A DNA stretch of 64,000 bases from Amycolatopsis acidiphila (GCF_021391495.1 NZ_CP090063.1:4216001-4280000), one strand, 5' to 3'. Counted from the first letter of the stretch, positions 8,813 to 17,263 are shown. Numbers and translations are program-made. Notes: generated by a model from the sequence alone, not told the origin.

Positions 8813-9234
8813 TGCCGGCTCCGCACGAACGCGTCCAGCTGGTCACGCACCTCGGAGAGCCGCCGATCCGCCGCCGCGGCCCGCGGCCCGTCGCCGAAGG
8901 CGTCCCGCACCTCGGTGGCGGTGGCGACCAGTCCCTGCAGCTGGGGATGCAGCCGGCCGAAGACCTGGGCTGCTTCGGGTCCGGGCGGCGGCTCGCTCTC
9001 CAGGTCGTCGAGGGCCTTGGTCGCGGTGCTGAGCACGTCGTCGACCGCGACCGCCCGGTACGGCGGCAGCAGGCGTCCCGCCGAGTCCGCCCTGATCAGC
9101 TGTTCGAGCGTGCCGGCGGCGCTGAGCCCCTCTTGCGCGGACTGCTCGGCGCTGCTCAGGTAACCGCTTTCCGAGCCGCCGGAGCACGCGGTCACCGCGA
9201 CAGCGGAGACCGCGATGATCCACTTTCCGCGCAC
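8809..9234 (-). CDS. Predicted lipoprotein, hypothetical
   Basis: Starting from GTG at 9234, a short basic N-terminus (RGK) and hydrophobic stretch WIIAVSAVAVTAC lead to a lipobox (VTA-C) with the lipidated Cys at residue 17, followed by a Ser/Gly-rich linker. The mature part is about 125 residues, helical and acidic, without a family I recognise; it could form a helical bundle (LEQLIRADSAGR, LDDLESEPPPGPEA). It is first in an operon with the NRAMP-like transporter, to which it is coupled by an ATGA overlap. An extracytoplasmic partner for the transporter is possible, but nothing in the sequence proves it. Confidence 0.72.
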   Translation of the reverse strand: MRGKWIIAVSAVAVTACSGGSESGYLSSAEQSAQEGLSAAGTLEQLIRADSAGRLLPPYRAVAVDDVLSTATKALDDLESEPPPGPEAAQVFGRLHPQLQGLVATATEVRDAFGDGPRAAAADRRLSEVRDQLDAFVRSRQ

Positions 9235-9278
9235 GGGCCGGAGTACCCGAAGGTCCTCCCGGCAAACCCGGGAGAGCG

Positions 9279-9956
9279 TCACCGCGCGGGCGAGCCGTCC
9301 TCCAGCGCGGAGATCGCGGCCGCCGTGAGGCTCTGCTCGATGTGCTCGCGCATGAGCCGCCCGGCCGCCTCGGCGTCGCCGTCGATCACCAGCCGCATCA
9401 TGGTCTGGTGCTCGGCGTGGTCGCGCAGCCGCGGCTCCTCGCCCGGCGGCAGCTCCAGGCCCATCCGGCGGTAACGGTCCGACTTGTCCCACAGCCCGTC
9501 GAGCATGCCGACCAGGTTCTCGTTGTGGGAGGCCCGGTAGAGCGCACGGTGGAAGGCGTGGTGCGCGACCAGCGCCTCCTCCCCCCACTGGCGCGTGACC
9601 GGCAGCAGCCGGCCCGCCGTCTCGCGCAGCGCCGCCATGTCCTCGTCCGTGCGGCGGCGCGCGGCCAGCCCGGCGGCCAGCGGGTCCAGCGCCAGCCGGA
9701 TCTCGAACAGCTCGCGGGCCTCCGCCGCGTGCAGCGGCGCGACCCGCGCGTCGCGGTGCACGTCCAGCTCGACCAGTCCCTCGCCCTTGAGCCTGCGCAG
9801 GGCCTCGCGCAGCGGGGTGATGCTCATCGACAGCGACTCCGCGAGGTCGTACTGCGCGAGCACGGATCCCGGGGCCAGCTCCCCGGACAGGATCCGGCGG
9901 CGGACCTCCGCGTAGGCCGCGTCGCTCTTGGTGAGGAAGACGTTCGGGCCGGTCAC
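9279..9956 (-). CDS. GntR-family regulator with FCD ligand domain, likely controls tartrate genes
   Basis: Residues 10-75 form the GntR winged helix (AAYAEVRRRILSGELAPGSVL, then LAESLSMSITPLREALRRLKGEGLVEL). Residues 85-215 match the FCD domain with its metal-ligand pattern: an Asp near LALDPLAAG and His residues in AHHAFHRALY and HAEHQTMM, followed by AGRLMREHI. FCD regulators sense organic acids and usually repress the adjacent operon. The GTG start has GAGAGGG five bases upstream. It is divergent from the D-tartrate dehydratase gene across 75 bases that contain the CTTATAAG palindrome, so autoregulation and control of tarD-dctA are likely. Confidence 0.9.
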   Translation of the reverse strand: MTGPNVFLTKSDAAYAEVRRRILSGELAPGSVLAQYDLAESLSMSITPLREALRRLKGEGLVELDVHRDARVAPLHAAEARELFEIRLALDPLAAGLAARRRTDEDMAALRETAGRLLPVTRQWGEEALVAHHAFHRALYRASHNENLVGMLDGLWDKSDRYRRMGLELPPGEEPRLRDHAEHQTMMRLVIDGDAEAAGRLMREHIEQSLTAAAISALEDGSPAR

Positions 9957-10007
9957 TGCACCCTCTCTTGCGCCGGGACGAGGTCCGACCCTAACATCGG
10001 CTCGTAT

Positions 10008-10015
10008 CTTATAAG
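10008..10015. promoter_or_regulatory. Candidate GntR operator in the tarD promoter region
   Basis: CTTATAAG is a perfect 8-base palindrome inside an AT-rich island (ATCTTATAAGTTAT) in otherwise GC-rich DNA. It lies 17 bases before the tarD start codon and about 52 bases before the divergent GntR-FCD start. Its position fits an operator or promoter overlap; binding is not shown. Confidence 0.45.
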
Positions 10016-10031
10016 TTATGACAGGCAGGTC

Positions 10032-11201
10032 ATGAAGATAGTCTCCGTGCACGAGGGCACCGTCCCGATCAGCTCCGCCATCCGCAACGCGTGGATCGAC
10101 TTCAGCTCGATGGACTGCTCCGTCGTCGCCGTGGTCAGCGACGTGGTCCGCGAAGGGCGCCCGGTCGTGGGCTACGGCTTCAACTCCAACGGCCGCTACA
10201 GCGCCGGCGAGATCCTCCGCCGCCGGATGATCCCGCGCCTGCTCGCCGCCGAGCCCGCGGAGCTGCTGGCCGACGACGGCGACTTCGTCGACCCCGCGAA
10301 GGCGTGGGCGGTCATGATGCGCAACGAGAAGCCGGGCGGGCACGGGGAACGCTCGGTGGCCGTCGGCGTGCTCGACATGGCCCTGTTCGACCTCGCGGCG
10401 AAGATCGCCGGGGAGCCGCTGTACCGGTGGCTGTCGCGGCGCCACGGCGACGGGCAGCCCGACGAGTCGGTCTTCGTCTACGCGGCAGGCGGCTACTACG
10501 CGCCCGGCAAGGGGCTGCGTGAGCTGCAGGACGAGATGAAGGGCTTCCTCGACCTCGGCTACCGCGTGGTCAAGATGAAGATCGGCGGGGCCTCGCTGGC
10601 CGAGGACCTCGAACGGATCGAAGCCGTCCTGGAGGTGCTGGGCGGCGACGGCTCCCGCCTCGCGGTGGACGTCAACGGCCGGTTCGACCTCAGGACCGCG
10701 CTGGAGTACGGCGCCGCGCTCGAGCCGTACGGGCTGTTCTGGTACGAGGAGGCCGGCGACCCCCTCGACTACGCGCTCAACGCGACGCTGGCCGAGCACT
10801 ACCCCGGCCCGCTGGCGACCGGGGAGAACCTGTTCTCCCTGCAGGACGCGCGCAACCTCATCCGCTACGGCGGGCTGCGCCCGGACCGCGACTACGTCCA
10901 GGTCGACCCGGCGCTGAGCTACGGGCTGGTGGAGTACCTGCGGATCCAGCGGATGCTCGCCGGGCACGGCTGGTCCTCGCGGCGCTGTGTCCCGCACGGC
11001 GGGCACCAGTTCTCGCTGCACCTGGCCGCCGCGCTCAAGCTCGGCGGCAACGAGTCCTACCCCGGCGAGTTCCAGCCCACCGGCGGGTTCGCCGACGACG
11101 CCGTGGTGCGCGACAGCCGGGTGGGCCTCACCGAGATCCCCGGCATCGGCTTCGAGGCCAAGGCGGCCTTCCACCGGGTGCTGCGCGAGCTGCACGACTG
11201 A
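10032..11201 (+). CDS. tarD: D(-)-tartrate dehydratase, enolase superfamily
   Basis: The 389-residue protein closely follows the Bradyrhizobium D-tartrate dehydratase pattern as I recall it: PISSAIRNAWIDF, VVGYGFNSNGRY, NEKPGGHGERSVAVG, FVYAAGGYYAPGKG and PHGGHQFSLHLAAAL. Key superfamily residues are visible: Lys181-Met-Lys183 in VVKMKIGG, metal ligands Asp213 (VDVNG), Glu239/240 (WYEEAGDPLDYAL) and Glu265 (TGEN), and the acid His322 (PHGGHQ). The reaction dehydrates D-tartrate to oxaloacetate in the cytoplasm. The ATG follows AGGCAGGTC. The gene lies between a divergent GntR regulator and a dicarboxylate carrier, consistent with uptake and entry of tartrate into central metabolism. Another 2-hydroxy-diacid is the main alternative. 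Confidence 0.9.
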   Translation: MKIVSVHEGTVPISSAIRNAWIDFSSMDCSVVAVVSDVVREGRPVVGYGFNSNGRYSAGEILRRRMIPRLLAAEPAELLADDGDFVDPAKAWAVMMRNEKPGGHGERSVAVGVLDMALFDLAAKIAGEPLYRWLSRRHGDGQPDESVFVYAAGGYYAPGKGLRELQDEMKGFLDLGYRVVKMKIGGASLAEDLERIEAVLEVLGGDGSRLAVDVNGRFDLRTALEYGAALEPYGLFWYEEAGDPLDYALNATLAEHYPGPLATGENLFSLQDARNLIRYGGLRPDRDYVQVDPALSYGLVEYLRIQRMLAGHGWSSRRCVPHGGHQFSLHLAAALKLGGNESYPGEFQPTGGFADDAVVRDSRVGLTEIPGIGFEAKAAFHRVLRELHD

Positions 11202-11230
11202 CCTTCCCACGCCGCCTGAAGGAGACGACG

Positions 11231-12532
11231 ATGTCACGGTTGCGGTTCTTGAAGCAGCTCTGGGTGCAGGTCCTGCTCGGCGCGGTGCTCGGCATCGCGG
11301 TGGGCCTGGCCTTCCCCGGTTTCGGCGGTGCGATGAAGCCGCTGAGCGACTGGTTCATCGCGCTCATCACGATGATCGTGGCGCCGGTGATCTTCTGCGT
11401 GGTGACCACGGGCATCGCGTCGATGGACAACGTGCGCCGCGTCGGGCGGATCGGGGTGAAGGCCCTGGTCTACTTCGTCGGGCTGTCGCTGCTGTCCATG
11501 CTGATCGGCCTGGTGGTGGCGAACGTGTTCAAGCCCGGCGCGGGCATGCACGTCGACGTCGGCTCGCTGGACGCGAGCTCGGTGCCGGGTGTGAAGAACA
11601 CCCACACCGGCTTCACCGACTTCGTCTCCGGCATCATCCCGGACACCCTGCTCTCGGCCTTCACCGGCGACAACATCCTCTCCGCGCTGTTCGTGGCGAT
11701 CCTGTTCGGGTTCGCCCTCAACGTCGCGGGCGAGCGCGCCAGGGTGCTGACGAACCTCATCTCCGGACTGTCCGACGTGGTCTTCCGGATCGTCTCGTGG
11801 ATCATGCGGCTCGCCCCGATCGGCACGTTCGGCGCGCTCGCCGCGGTGGTGAGCACCTACGGCGCGGGCAGCCTCGCCCAGCTCGGCTACCTCATCCTGC
11901 TGTTCCTCGCGACCTGCGTGCTCTACGTCCTCGTGGTGCTGGGCGGGGTGATGCGCGCCTGCCGGCTCGGCCTGTTCGCCCTCATGCGGTTCCTCAAGGA
12001 CGAGCTGCTGATCGCGCTGAGCACCTGTTCGAGCGAGGCCGTGCTGCCGCAGTTCATCCGCAAGCTCGAGACGCTCGGTGCGGGCAGGCCGGTCGTCGGG
12101 ATCACCGTCCCGGCGGGGTTCTCGTTCAACCTCGACGGCTCGGCCGTCTACCTCACGATGGCCTCGCTGTTCCTGGCCCAGGCCGTGGACATCCACCTGT
12201 CCTGGCAGCAGCAGCTGGTGATGGTCGGGGTGATGATGCTGACCAGCAAGGGCACCGCGGGGGTCGCGGGCGGGGCGTTCGTGGTGCTGGCGAGCAGCGT
12301 CACCGCGATCGGGCACGTGCCGCTGGCCGCGCTCGCGCTGATCGTCGGCGTGGACCGGATCCTCAACGAGGGGCGGGTGTTCATCAACGTGCTGGGCAAC
12401 GCCGTCGCCACCATCGTGGTCGGCAAGTGGGAGAAGGACTTCGACCACGCGCGGGCCCGCCGGGTCCTGGCGGGCGAGGACCCGGTCGAGCACGAAGAGC
12501 CGGCGCGGGAGGCCCGGGTCACCACCGGCTGA
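11231..12532 (+). CDS. dctA: Dicarboxylate/cation symporter (DAACS family, DctA-type), probable tartrate carrier
   Basis: This 433-residue membrane protein has the family landmarks: MIVAPVIFCVVTTGIASM in helix 3, LSTCSSEAVLPQF (the Ser-rich hairpin HP1 motif), the SFNLDGSAVYLTMASLFLAQA motif in helix 7, MLTSKGTAGVAGGAFVVLA (HP2) and VDRILNEGRVFINVLGN (substrate Arg/Asp/Asn region of helix 8). DctA proteins import C4-dicarboxylates with protons or sodium. A strong ribosome site GAAGGAGA precedes the ATG, and only 29 bases separate it from tarD, so the two are co-transcribed. The substrate is likely tartrate, inferred from context; the family is certain. Confidence 0.92.
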   Translation: MSRLRFLKQLWVQVLLGAVLGIAVGLAFPGFGGAMKPLSDWFIALITMIVAPVIFCVVTTGIASMDNVRRVGRIGVKALVYFVGLSLLSMLIGLVVANVFKPGAGMHVDVGSLDASSVPGVKNTHTGFTDFVSGIIPDTLLSAFTGDNILSALFVAILFGFALNVAGERARVLTNLISGLSDVVFRIVSWIMRLAPIGTFGALAAVVSTYGAGSLAQLGYLILLFLATCVLYVLVVLGGVMRACRLGLFALMRFLKDELLIALSTCSSEAVLPQFIRKLETLGAGRPVVGITVPAGFSFNLDGSAVYLTMASLFLAQAVDIHLSWQQQLVMVGVMMLTSKGTAGVAGGAFVVLASSVTAIGHVPLAALALIVGVDRILNEGRVFINVLGNAVATIVVGKWEKDFDHARARRVLAGEDPVEHEEPAREARVTTG

Positions 12533-12730
12533 CCTGCTCGGCGTCGGCGGCGGGAACGAGCTGGGCCCGGGTGAGCGCGAGCAGCCGGTGCAGCCCCGCC
12601 CATCGCAGTCCGGCCTCGTGCGCCGCGGCGTCGCGACCCCGCCGGCCACCACCACCTGCGGTTATCCAGCGAAGCTGGGCCGAACGGGTTACCGTCGGGA
12701 AACGGCGGGCCCGGTGGAACGGAGGTCGGT

Positions 12731-14743
12731 ATGGCGCGCGTCGCCCCGAGTGCCCGGTCCCGCGTCCCGGACTGGGTCGAGCCGATGCTCGCCAAGCCCG
12801 ACGGTGGCCGGCTGCGCAGCGGGCCCGGCTGGGCCTACGAGTACAAGCTGGACGGCTACCGTTGCGCCATGCGGATCGCCCCGTCCGGCACGACGGTGCT
12901 GACCAGCCGCAACGGGATCGACTTCACCGACGAGTTCCCCACCCTCGCCGGCGCGCTCGGCGTCGCCCTCGGCGGCCGTGCCGCCGTGCTCGACGGCGAG
13001 ATCGTCGCGTGCAACGAAGCCGGCCAGATCGAGTTCGGCCTCCTGCAGGAACGCCGGGGCCGCTACCAGAAGTACCGCACCGCGGGCCACCACGAGCCGT
13101 TCGAGGACGCCCGGGTGCGGTTCCTGGCGTTCGACCTGCTCCAGCTGGGCGACACCCGGCTGCTGGAGCAGCCCTACGACGAGCGCCGCCGGCTGCTCGC
13201 CGCGCTGCCGATGCCCGCGCCGGACCGGGTGTCGATCGTGCCCGCCTTCACCTTCGACGAGCTCGCCGGCGACGGGCTCACCCCGCAGGACCTGCTCGAC
13301 CGGGCCGGCTCCGAGGGGTACGAGGGCCTGATCGCGAAGCTGCGCAGCTCGATCTACGTGCCGGGGCACCGCCCCGACGCGTGGCTGAAGCATCCGCTGA
13401 TCCAGACCCAGGAGGTCATCCTGTGCGGCTGGCGGCCGGGGCAGCGCGGGTTCACCGGCACGCTCGGCAGCCTCCTGCTCGGCGCGCACGACCCCGGCAC
13501 CGGCGACCTGGTCTACCTCGGCGACGTCGGCACCGGGTTCAGCCGGCACGAGCGAGCCGAGCTGCAGGCCCGGCTGGAAGAGCTCGAACGCCGCACGCAC
13601 CCGTTCGCCACCGCCCCACCGCGGGAGGACGTCGTGCGTGCCCACTGGGTCGAGCCGGTGCTCGTCGGCGAGGTCCAGTACCGGCAGTTCACCCGCGGCG
13701 CGGGCCGCCTGCGGCACACGTCCTGGCGGGGCCTGCGCGCCGACCGCAGCCCCGACGAGGTGATCGCGCCCCGTGCCGTCGAGCCGGCCGCGGCCCCGCC
13801 GCCCCCGGCTAAGAGAATCACCGTGCAGGCCGGAAAACGACGGCTCACACTGTCCAACCTGGACAAGCCGCTGTACCCGGACGGCTTCACCAAGGGCGAG
13901 GTCATCAACTACTACTCGCACATCGCGCCCGTGCTCCTGCCCCACCTGGCGGGCCGTCCGGTCACGTTCATCCGGTTCCCGGACGGCGTCGGCGGGCAGC
14001 AGTTCTTCGAGAAGAACGTGGCCAAGGGCGCGCCGGACTGGCTGCGCACCGTAGTGCTGCCCAGCAGCGGCTCCCGCGGCAACGGCGACTCCGTCGAGTA
14101 CGCGCTGATCGAGGAGCTGGCCGCGCTCGTGTGGGCGGCCAACATGGCCGCGCTCGAGCTGCACGTTCCACAGTGGAAGGTGGGCCGCGAGGCGAAGGCC
14201 CGGCACCCGGACCGCCTCGTGTTCGACCTCGACCCCGGCGAGGGGACCACCATCGTGGAGTGCTGCCGGGTGGCCGAGCGGCTGCACGACGCGCTCGTCG
14301 CCGACGGGCTCACCCCCTACGCCAAGACCTCGGGCTCCAAGGGGATGCAGGTCTGCGCCGGCATCCGGACCCGCAGCCCGCGGGCGCCCTCGGCCTACGC
14401 CAAGGCGCTCGCCGAGCAGTTCGCGGCGCAGACCCCCGCGCTGGTCACCGCGAAGATGGCCAAGGCACTGCGCCCGGGCAAGGTGTTCATCGACTGGAGC
14501 CAGAACAACCCCGCGAAGACCACCATCGCGGCGTACTCGCTGCGCGGCCGCGACCGGCCCACCGTCTCCACCCCGCTCACCTGGGACGAGGTGCGCGCCT
14601 GCCGCCGCGCCGCGGAGCTGGTCTTCACCGCCGACGACGTCCTCGGCCGGGTCGAGGACCTCGGCGACCTGATGGCCGGCATCGACGACACCCGGGCCCG
14701 GCTGCCGAACCGTCTTCCGGACGGGCACCGGACGGCGTCATGA
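12731..14743 (+). CDS. ligD: LigD-type ATP-dependent DNA ligase with C-terminal primase-polymerase domain
   Basis: The 670-residue protein is a two-domain end-joining enzyme. The ligase part (about 1-345) has the nucleotidyl-transfer lysine in EYKLDGYR (Lys39), the DGE of motif III (88-90), EGLIAKL (198-204) and WLKHP (218-222). The polymerase part (about 365-650) has the metal-binding Asp pair in FDLDPGEG (Asp499, Asp501), SGSKGMQVCAGI and VFIDWSQNN. The order is LIG-POL, unlike mycobacterial POL-PE-LIG, and no phosphoesterase module is present. LigD works with Ku in non-homologous end joining; no ku gene is nearby. The ATG follows GGAGGT. It could be a secondary LigD paralogue. Confidence 0.93.
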   Translation: MARVAPSARSRVPDWVEPMLAKPDGGRLRSGPGWAYEYKLDGYRCAMRIAPSGTTVLTSRNGIDFTDEFPTLAGALGVALGGRAAVLDGEIVACNEAGQIEFGLLQERRGRYQKYRTAGHHEPFEDARVRFLAFDLLQLGDTRLLEQPYDERRRLLAALPMPAPDRVSIVPAFTFDELAGDGLTPQDLLDRAGSEGYEGLIAKLRSSIYVPGHRPDAWLKHPLIQTQEVILCGWRPGQRGFTGTLGSLLLGAHDPGTGDLVYLGDVGTGFSRHERAELQARLEELERRTHPFATAPPREDVVRAHWVEPVLVGEVQYRQFTRGAGRLRHTSWRGLRADRSPDEVIAPRAVEPAAAPPPPAKRITVQAGKRRLTLSNLDKPLYPDGFTKGEVINYYSHIAPVLLPHLAGRPVTFIRFPDGVGGQQFFEKNVAKGAPDWLRTVVLPSSGSRGNGDSVEYALIEELAALVWAANMAALELHVPQWKVGREAKARHPDRLVFDLDPGEGTTIVECCRVAERLHDALVADGLTPYAKTSGSKGMQVCAGIRTRSPRAPSAYAKALAEQFAAQTPALVTAKMAKALRPGKVFIDWSQNNPAKTTIAAYSLRGRDRPTVSTPLTWDEVRACRRAAELVFTADDVLGRVEDLGDLMAGIDDTRARLPNRLPDGHRTAS

Positions 14744-14750
14744 TCGTCGG

Positions 14751-16202
14751 ATGAGCAGTGCACGACGCAAGCGGGTCTTCCTGACCCGCGCGACCGGCAA
14801 CTGGGGCCGCCACGTACTCGCTTAGTTCGCGAGCCGGTCCGCCGAGTTCGAGGTGACGGCGCTGGTCCTGCCGACCGAGCAGGACCGCGCGATCATCCGC
14901 GGCTACCGGGACATGGACAACCTGCGGGTGGTCGAGGGCGACGTGACCGACTACGCGGCCGTCGAACCGGCTCTGCGTGGCGCCGACTTCGTCCTGCACA
15001 CCGGCGCGGTGGTGTCCCCGGTGGCCGACGACCACCCGGAGCTGACCCACCGGGTCAACGTCGGCGGTGCCCGCACGATCATCCGGGCGGTCCGGGCCCA
15101 GCCCGACCCCGGCACCATTGGCGTGGTGATGATCGGCTCGGTCGCCGAGACCGGCGACCGCAACCCGCCGCACCACTGGGGCCGGGTGGGCGATCCGCTG
15201 CGGGTGTCCCGCTACGACGAGTACGGGCAGAGCAAGGTCGCCGCCGAGCGGGAGCTGGTCGACTCGGGCCTGCCCCGGTGGGCGTGGCTGCGCCAGACCG
15301 GCATCTTCCACCCCGGCCTGCTCCGGGTCCGTGACGCGATCATGACCCACACCCCGATCGGCGGCGTGCTGGAATGGGTGTCCGCGGAGGACGCCGCCCG
15401 GCTGCTCGCCGGCATCTGCGAGGACGACGTGCCGGCTGGGTTCTGGGGCCACGTGTACAACATCGGCGGCGGCGAGGGCTGGCGACTGACCAACTGGGAG
15501 TTCCAGACCCGGATGATGGCGGCGCTGGGGGTGCCGGACGTGCGCCGGTGGTACGACCGGGACTGGTTCGCCACGCGCAACTTCCACGGCCACTGGTACA
15601 CCGACTCCGACCGGCTGGACGAGCTGGTGCCCTTCCGGCGGGACACCTTCGACGGCGCCCTCGCCCGGGCCGTCCGCGGCGCGCCCCCGTCGGTCCGGCT
15701 GGCGGGCAGGGTCCCGCCGTGGCTGGTCAAGCACCTCGTGGTCAAGCCGCTCACCCGCCACCCGCGCGGCACGATGGCGTGGCTGCGCGACAACGACGAG
15801 GAGCGCATCCGCGCCTACTTCGGCTCCCGCGAGGAGTGGGCGCGCATCGGCACCTGGGCGGACTTCGAGGAACCACGGCCCGCACGCACCCCCACCTTCC
15901 TCGACCACGGCTACGACGAGGACCGGGACCCGGCGCGGTGGACGGCGCGGGACCTCGCCGGGGCCGCCGCCTTCCGCGGCGGCGAGCTGCTGTCGGAGCC
16001 GGTCACCGGCCGGCCCCGCAGGCCCCTGCGGTGGCGGTGCGGCCTCGGGCACGTCTTCACCGGCAGCCCGTACCTGATCCTCGCGGCCGGGCACTGGTGC
16101 CCGGAGTGCGTCCGCGACACCGCCGGGTACCGGCGTCAGGCCGGGCACAACCGCTTCCTCGCCCAGCTGCTCGACGACGAGTCCAGCTCGGTCAGGGCGT
16201 GA
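14751..16202 (+). pseudogene. NAD-dependent epimerase/dehydratase with an in-frame TAG after codon 24
   Basis: From the ATG at 14751 the frame reads RVFLTRATGNWGRHVLA, the glycine-rich nucleotide-binding start of an extended SDR, then hits TAG at 14823-14825 and continues in the same frame for about 459 codons. The continuation keeps family features: GDVTDYAAVEPAL, the catalytic YGQSK (Tyr and Lys), and a C-terminal Cys/His-rich ribbon with CGLGH and CPEC. The first in-frame start after the stop (GTG at 14853) would omit the NAD-binding loop, so such a product should not bind cofactor normally. TAG is one step from CAG, a likely ancestral Gln. True nonsense mutation, readthrough or sequence error are all possible. 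The 3' end overlaps the HxlR gene by 11 bases. Confidence 0.75.
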
Positions 16203-16815
16203 CCGCGGACCGTACGAGGCGACGGAAGGCCGGCAGGCTGCCGGTGACGACCACGCGCCCGTCCGACACCGCGGTGTCGAGGGTCGCGGCGTCGGAGAGC
16301 AGCTCGTTCAAGGTCGCCGGATCGGTGCGGATCGAGGCGTCGGCCTCGGCCGGTTCGCCGGCCGCCACGGACACTTCGCCGCCGCCGGTGCGGACCGTCC
16401 ACACGCGACCGTCGAGCTCGATGCGGTAGGACGCCTCAGGCCCCGGGCGCACGACGCCCCGCAGGAAGATCATGACCGAGGTGGCGTTGAGCGCCGGCCC
16501 GGGCGGCAGCGGGACGCGCAGGCCCCAGCCGCCGAGCGCCAGCAGGATCGGCTCCAGCCGCCGTCCCCATTCGGTCAGCTCGTAGACCCAGGCACCGTCC
16601 ACGCGGCGCCGGTGCAGCACCCCGTTGCCCTCGAGCTCGCGCAGCCGGTCGGTCAGCAGGTTCGTGCTCGCGGCCGGAAGCGCCTTGCGCAGCACCGAAA
16701 ACCGCTGCGGCCCGAACAGCAGCTCGCGCACGACGAGCAGCGCCCAGCGCTCCCCCACGACGTCGAGGGCGCGCGCGATTCCGCACGCCTCCTGGTAGCT
16801 CCGGCTCGTCGGCAT
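16192..16815 (-). CDS. HxlR-family regulator with C-terminal SCP2-like domain
   Basis: Residues 1-100 form the HxlR winged helix: ARALDVVGERWALLVVRELLFGPQRFSVLRKAL, ASTNLLTDRLRELEGNGVL and YELTEWGRRLEPIL. The remaining half (about 115-205) resembles a small SCP2/sterol-carrier-like ligand fold (SYRIELDGRVWTVRTGGGEV, ADASIRTDPATLNELLSD), a common fusion in actinobacteria. HxlR proteins often sense electrophiles or redox state. It is divergent from the VOC-family gene across 76 bases containing two perfect palindromes, so it probably controls that gene and itself. Ligand unknown. Confidence 0.87.
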   Translation of the reverse strand: MPTSRSYQEACGIARALDVVGERWALLVVRELLFGPQRFSVLRKALPAASTNLLTDRLRELEGNGVLHRRRVDGAWVYELTEWGRRLEPILLALGGWGLRVPLPPGPALNATSVMIFLRGVVRPGPEASYRIELDGRVWTVRTGGGEVSVAAGEPAEADASIRTDPATLNELLSDAATLDTAVSDGRVVVTGSLPAFRRLVRSAVTP

Positions 16816-16838
16816 GCCCGCATCCTAGAGATAAGCGA

Positions 16839-16851
16839 TTGTTTTTAACAA
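16839..16851. promoter_or_regulatory. Palindrome TTGTT-TTT-AACAA, candidate HxlR operator
   Basis: Perfect 5-base arms around a TTT spacer, in an AT-rich patch between the divergent HxlR and VOC genes, 24 bases from the HxlR start. HxlR dimers bind short palindromes close to promoters, so this is a natural operator candidate. Confidence 0.45.
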
Positions 16852-16852
16852 G

Positions 16853-16869
16853 TCACGCTGCTAGCGTGA
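16853..16869. promoter_or_regulatory. Palindrome TCACGCT-GCT-AGCGTGA in the HxlR/VOC divergent region
   Basis: Perfect 7-base arms with a 3-base spacer, starting one base after the TTGTT palindrome and ending 22 bases before the VOC start codon. It could be a second operator or a promoter-overlapping site. Confidence 0.45.
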
Positions 16870-16891
16870 GCCACCCCGAAGGGAGCACGTC

Positions 16892-17263
16892 ATGCCACAA
16901 CCCGTTGTCCACTTCGAGATCATCGGTACCGACCCGGCCGCTCTGCGCGGCTACTACGGCCGGCTGTTCGGGTGGGAGTTCGACACGTCCGGGCAGGTCG
17001 CCGAGGAGGTGTCCGAGGCCGGGAACTACGGGTTCACCGAGACCGGCGAAGGCATCGCTGGCGGGGTCGGCGGTGGCGCCGGGCGCGAGCGCCGCGTCCT
17101 GTTCTACGTCGGCGTCCCGGACGTGGAGGCCGCGCTGCACAAGGCCGAAAACCTCGGCGGGACACGGAAGATGGGGCCGTCGCGGGCGCCGGGCCGCGAT
17201 CTCGTCGTCGGACACTTCACCGATCCCGAAGGCCACCTGATCGGCCTCGCCGGCCCGGCCTGA
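16892..17263 (+). CDS. VOC-family (glyoxalase/bleomycin-resistance fold) protein
   Basis: The 123-residue protein has one VOC repeat pair: VVHFEIIGTDPAALRGYYGRLFGWEF at the start and VLFYVGVPDVEAALHKAENLGG with HFTDPEGHLIGLAG at the end. The metal-site pattern of His/Glu is partly present (HFEI near the start, DPEGH near the end). Such proteins act as small dioxygenases, isomerases, or drug-binding resistance proteins; this subgroup is usually annotated only by fold. It has an ATG with an upstream GAAGGGAG. Its promoter region is shared with the HxlR regulator, suggesting inducible expression. The substrate is not readable. Confidence 0.85.
   Translation: MPQPVVHFEIIGTDPAALRGYYGRLFGWEFDTSGQVAEEVSEAGNYGFTETGEGIAGGVGGGAGRERRVLFYVGVPDVEAALHKAENLGGTRKMGPSRAPGRDLVVGHFTDPEGHLIGLAGPA

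Noticed and set aside
12533..12640. Minus-strand sequence resembling a protein C-terminus (AHEAGLRWAGLHRLLALTRA) after dctA
   Set aside because: It is only about 45 codons, has no start or ribosome site and no upstream domain; it may be a relic but cannot be supported as a gene.
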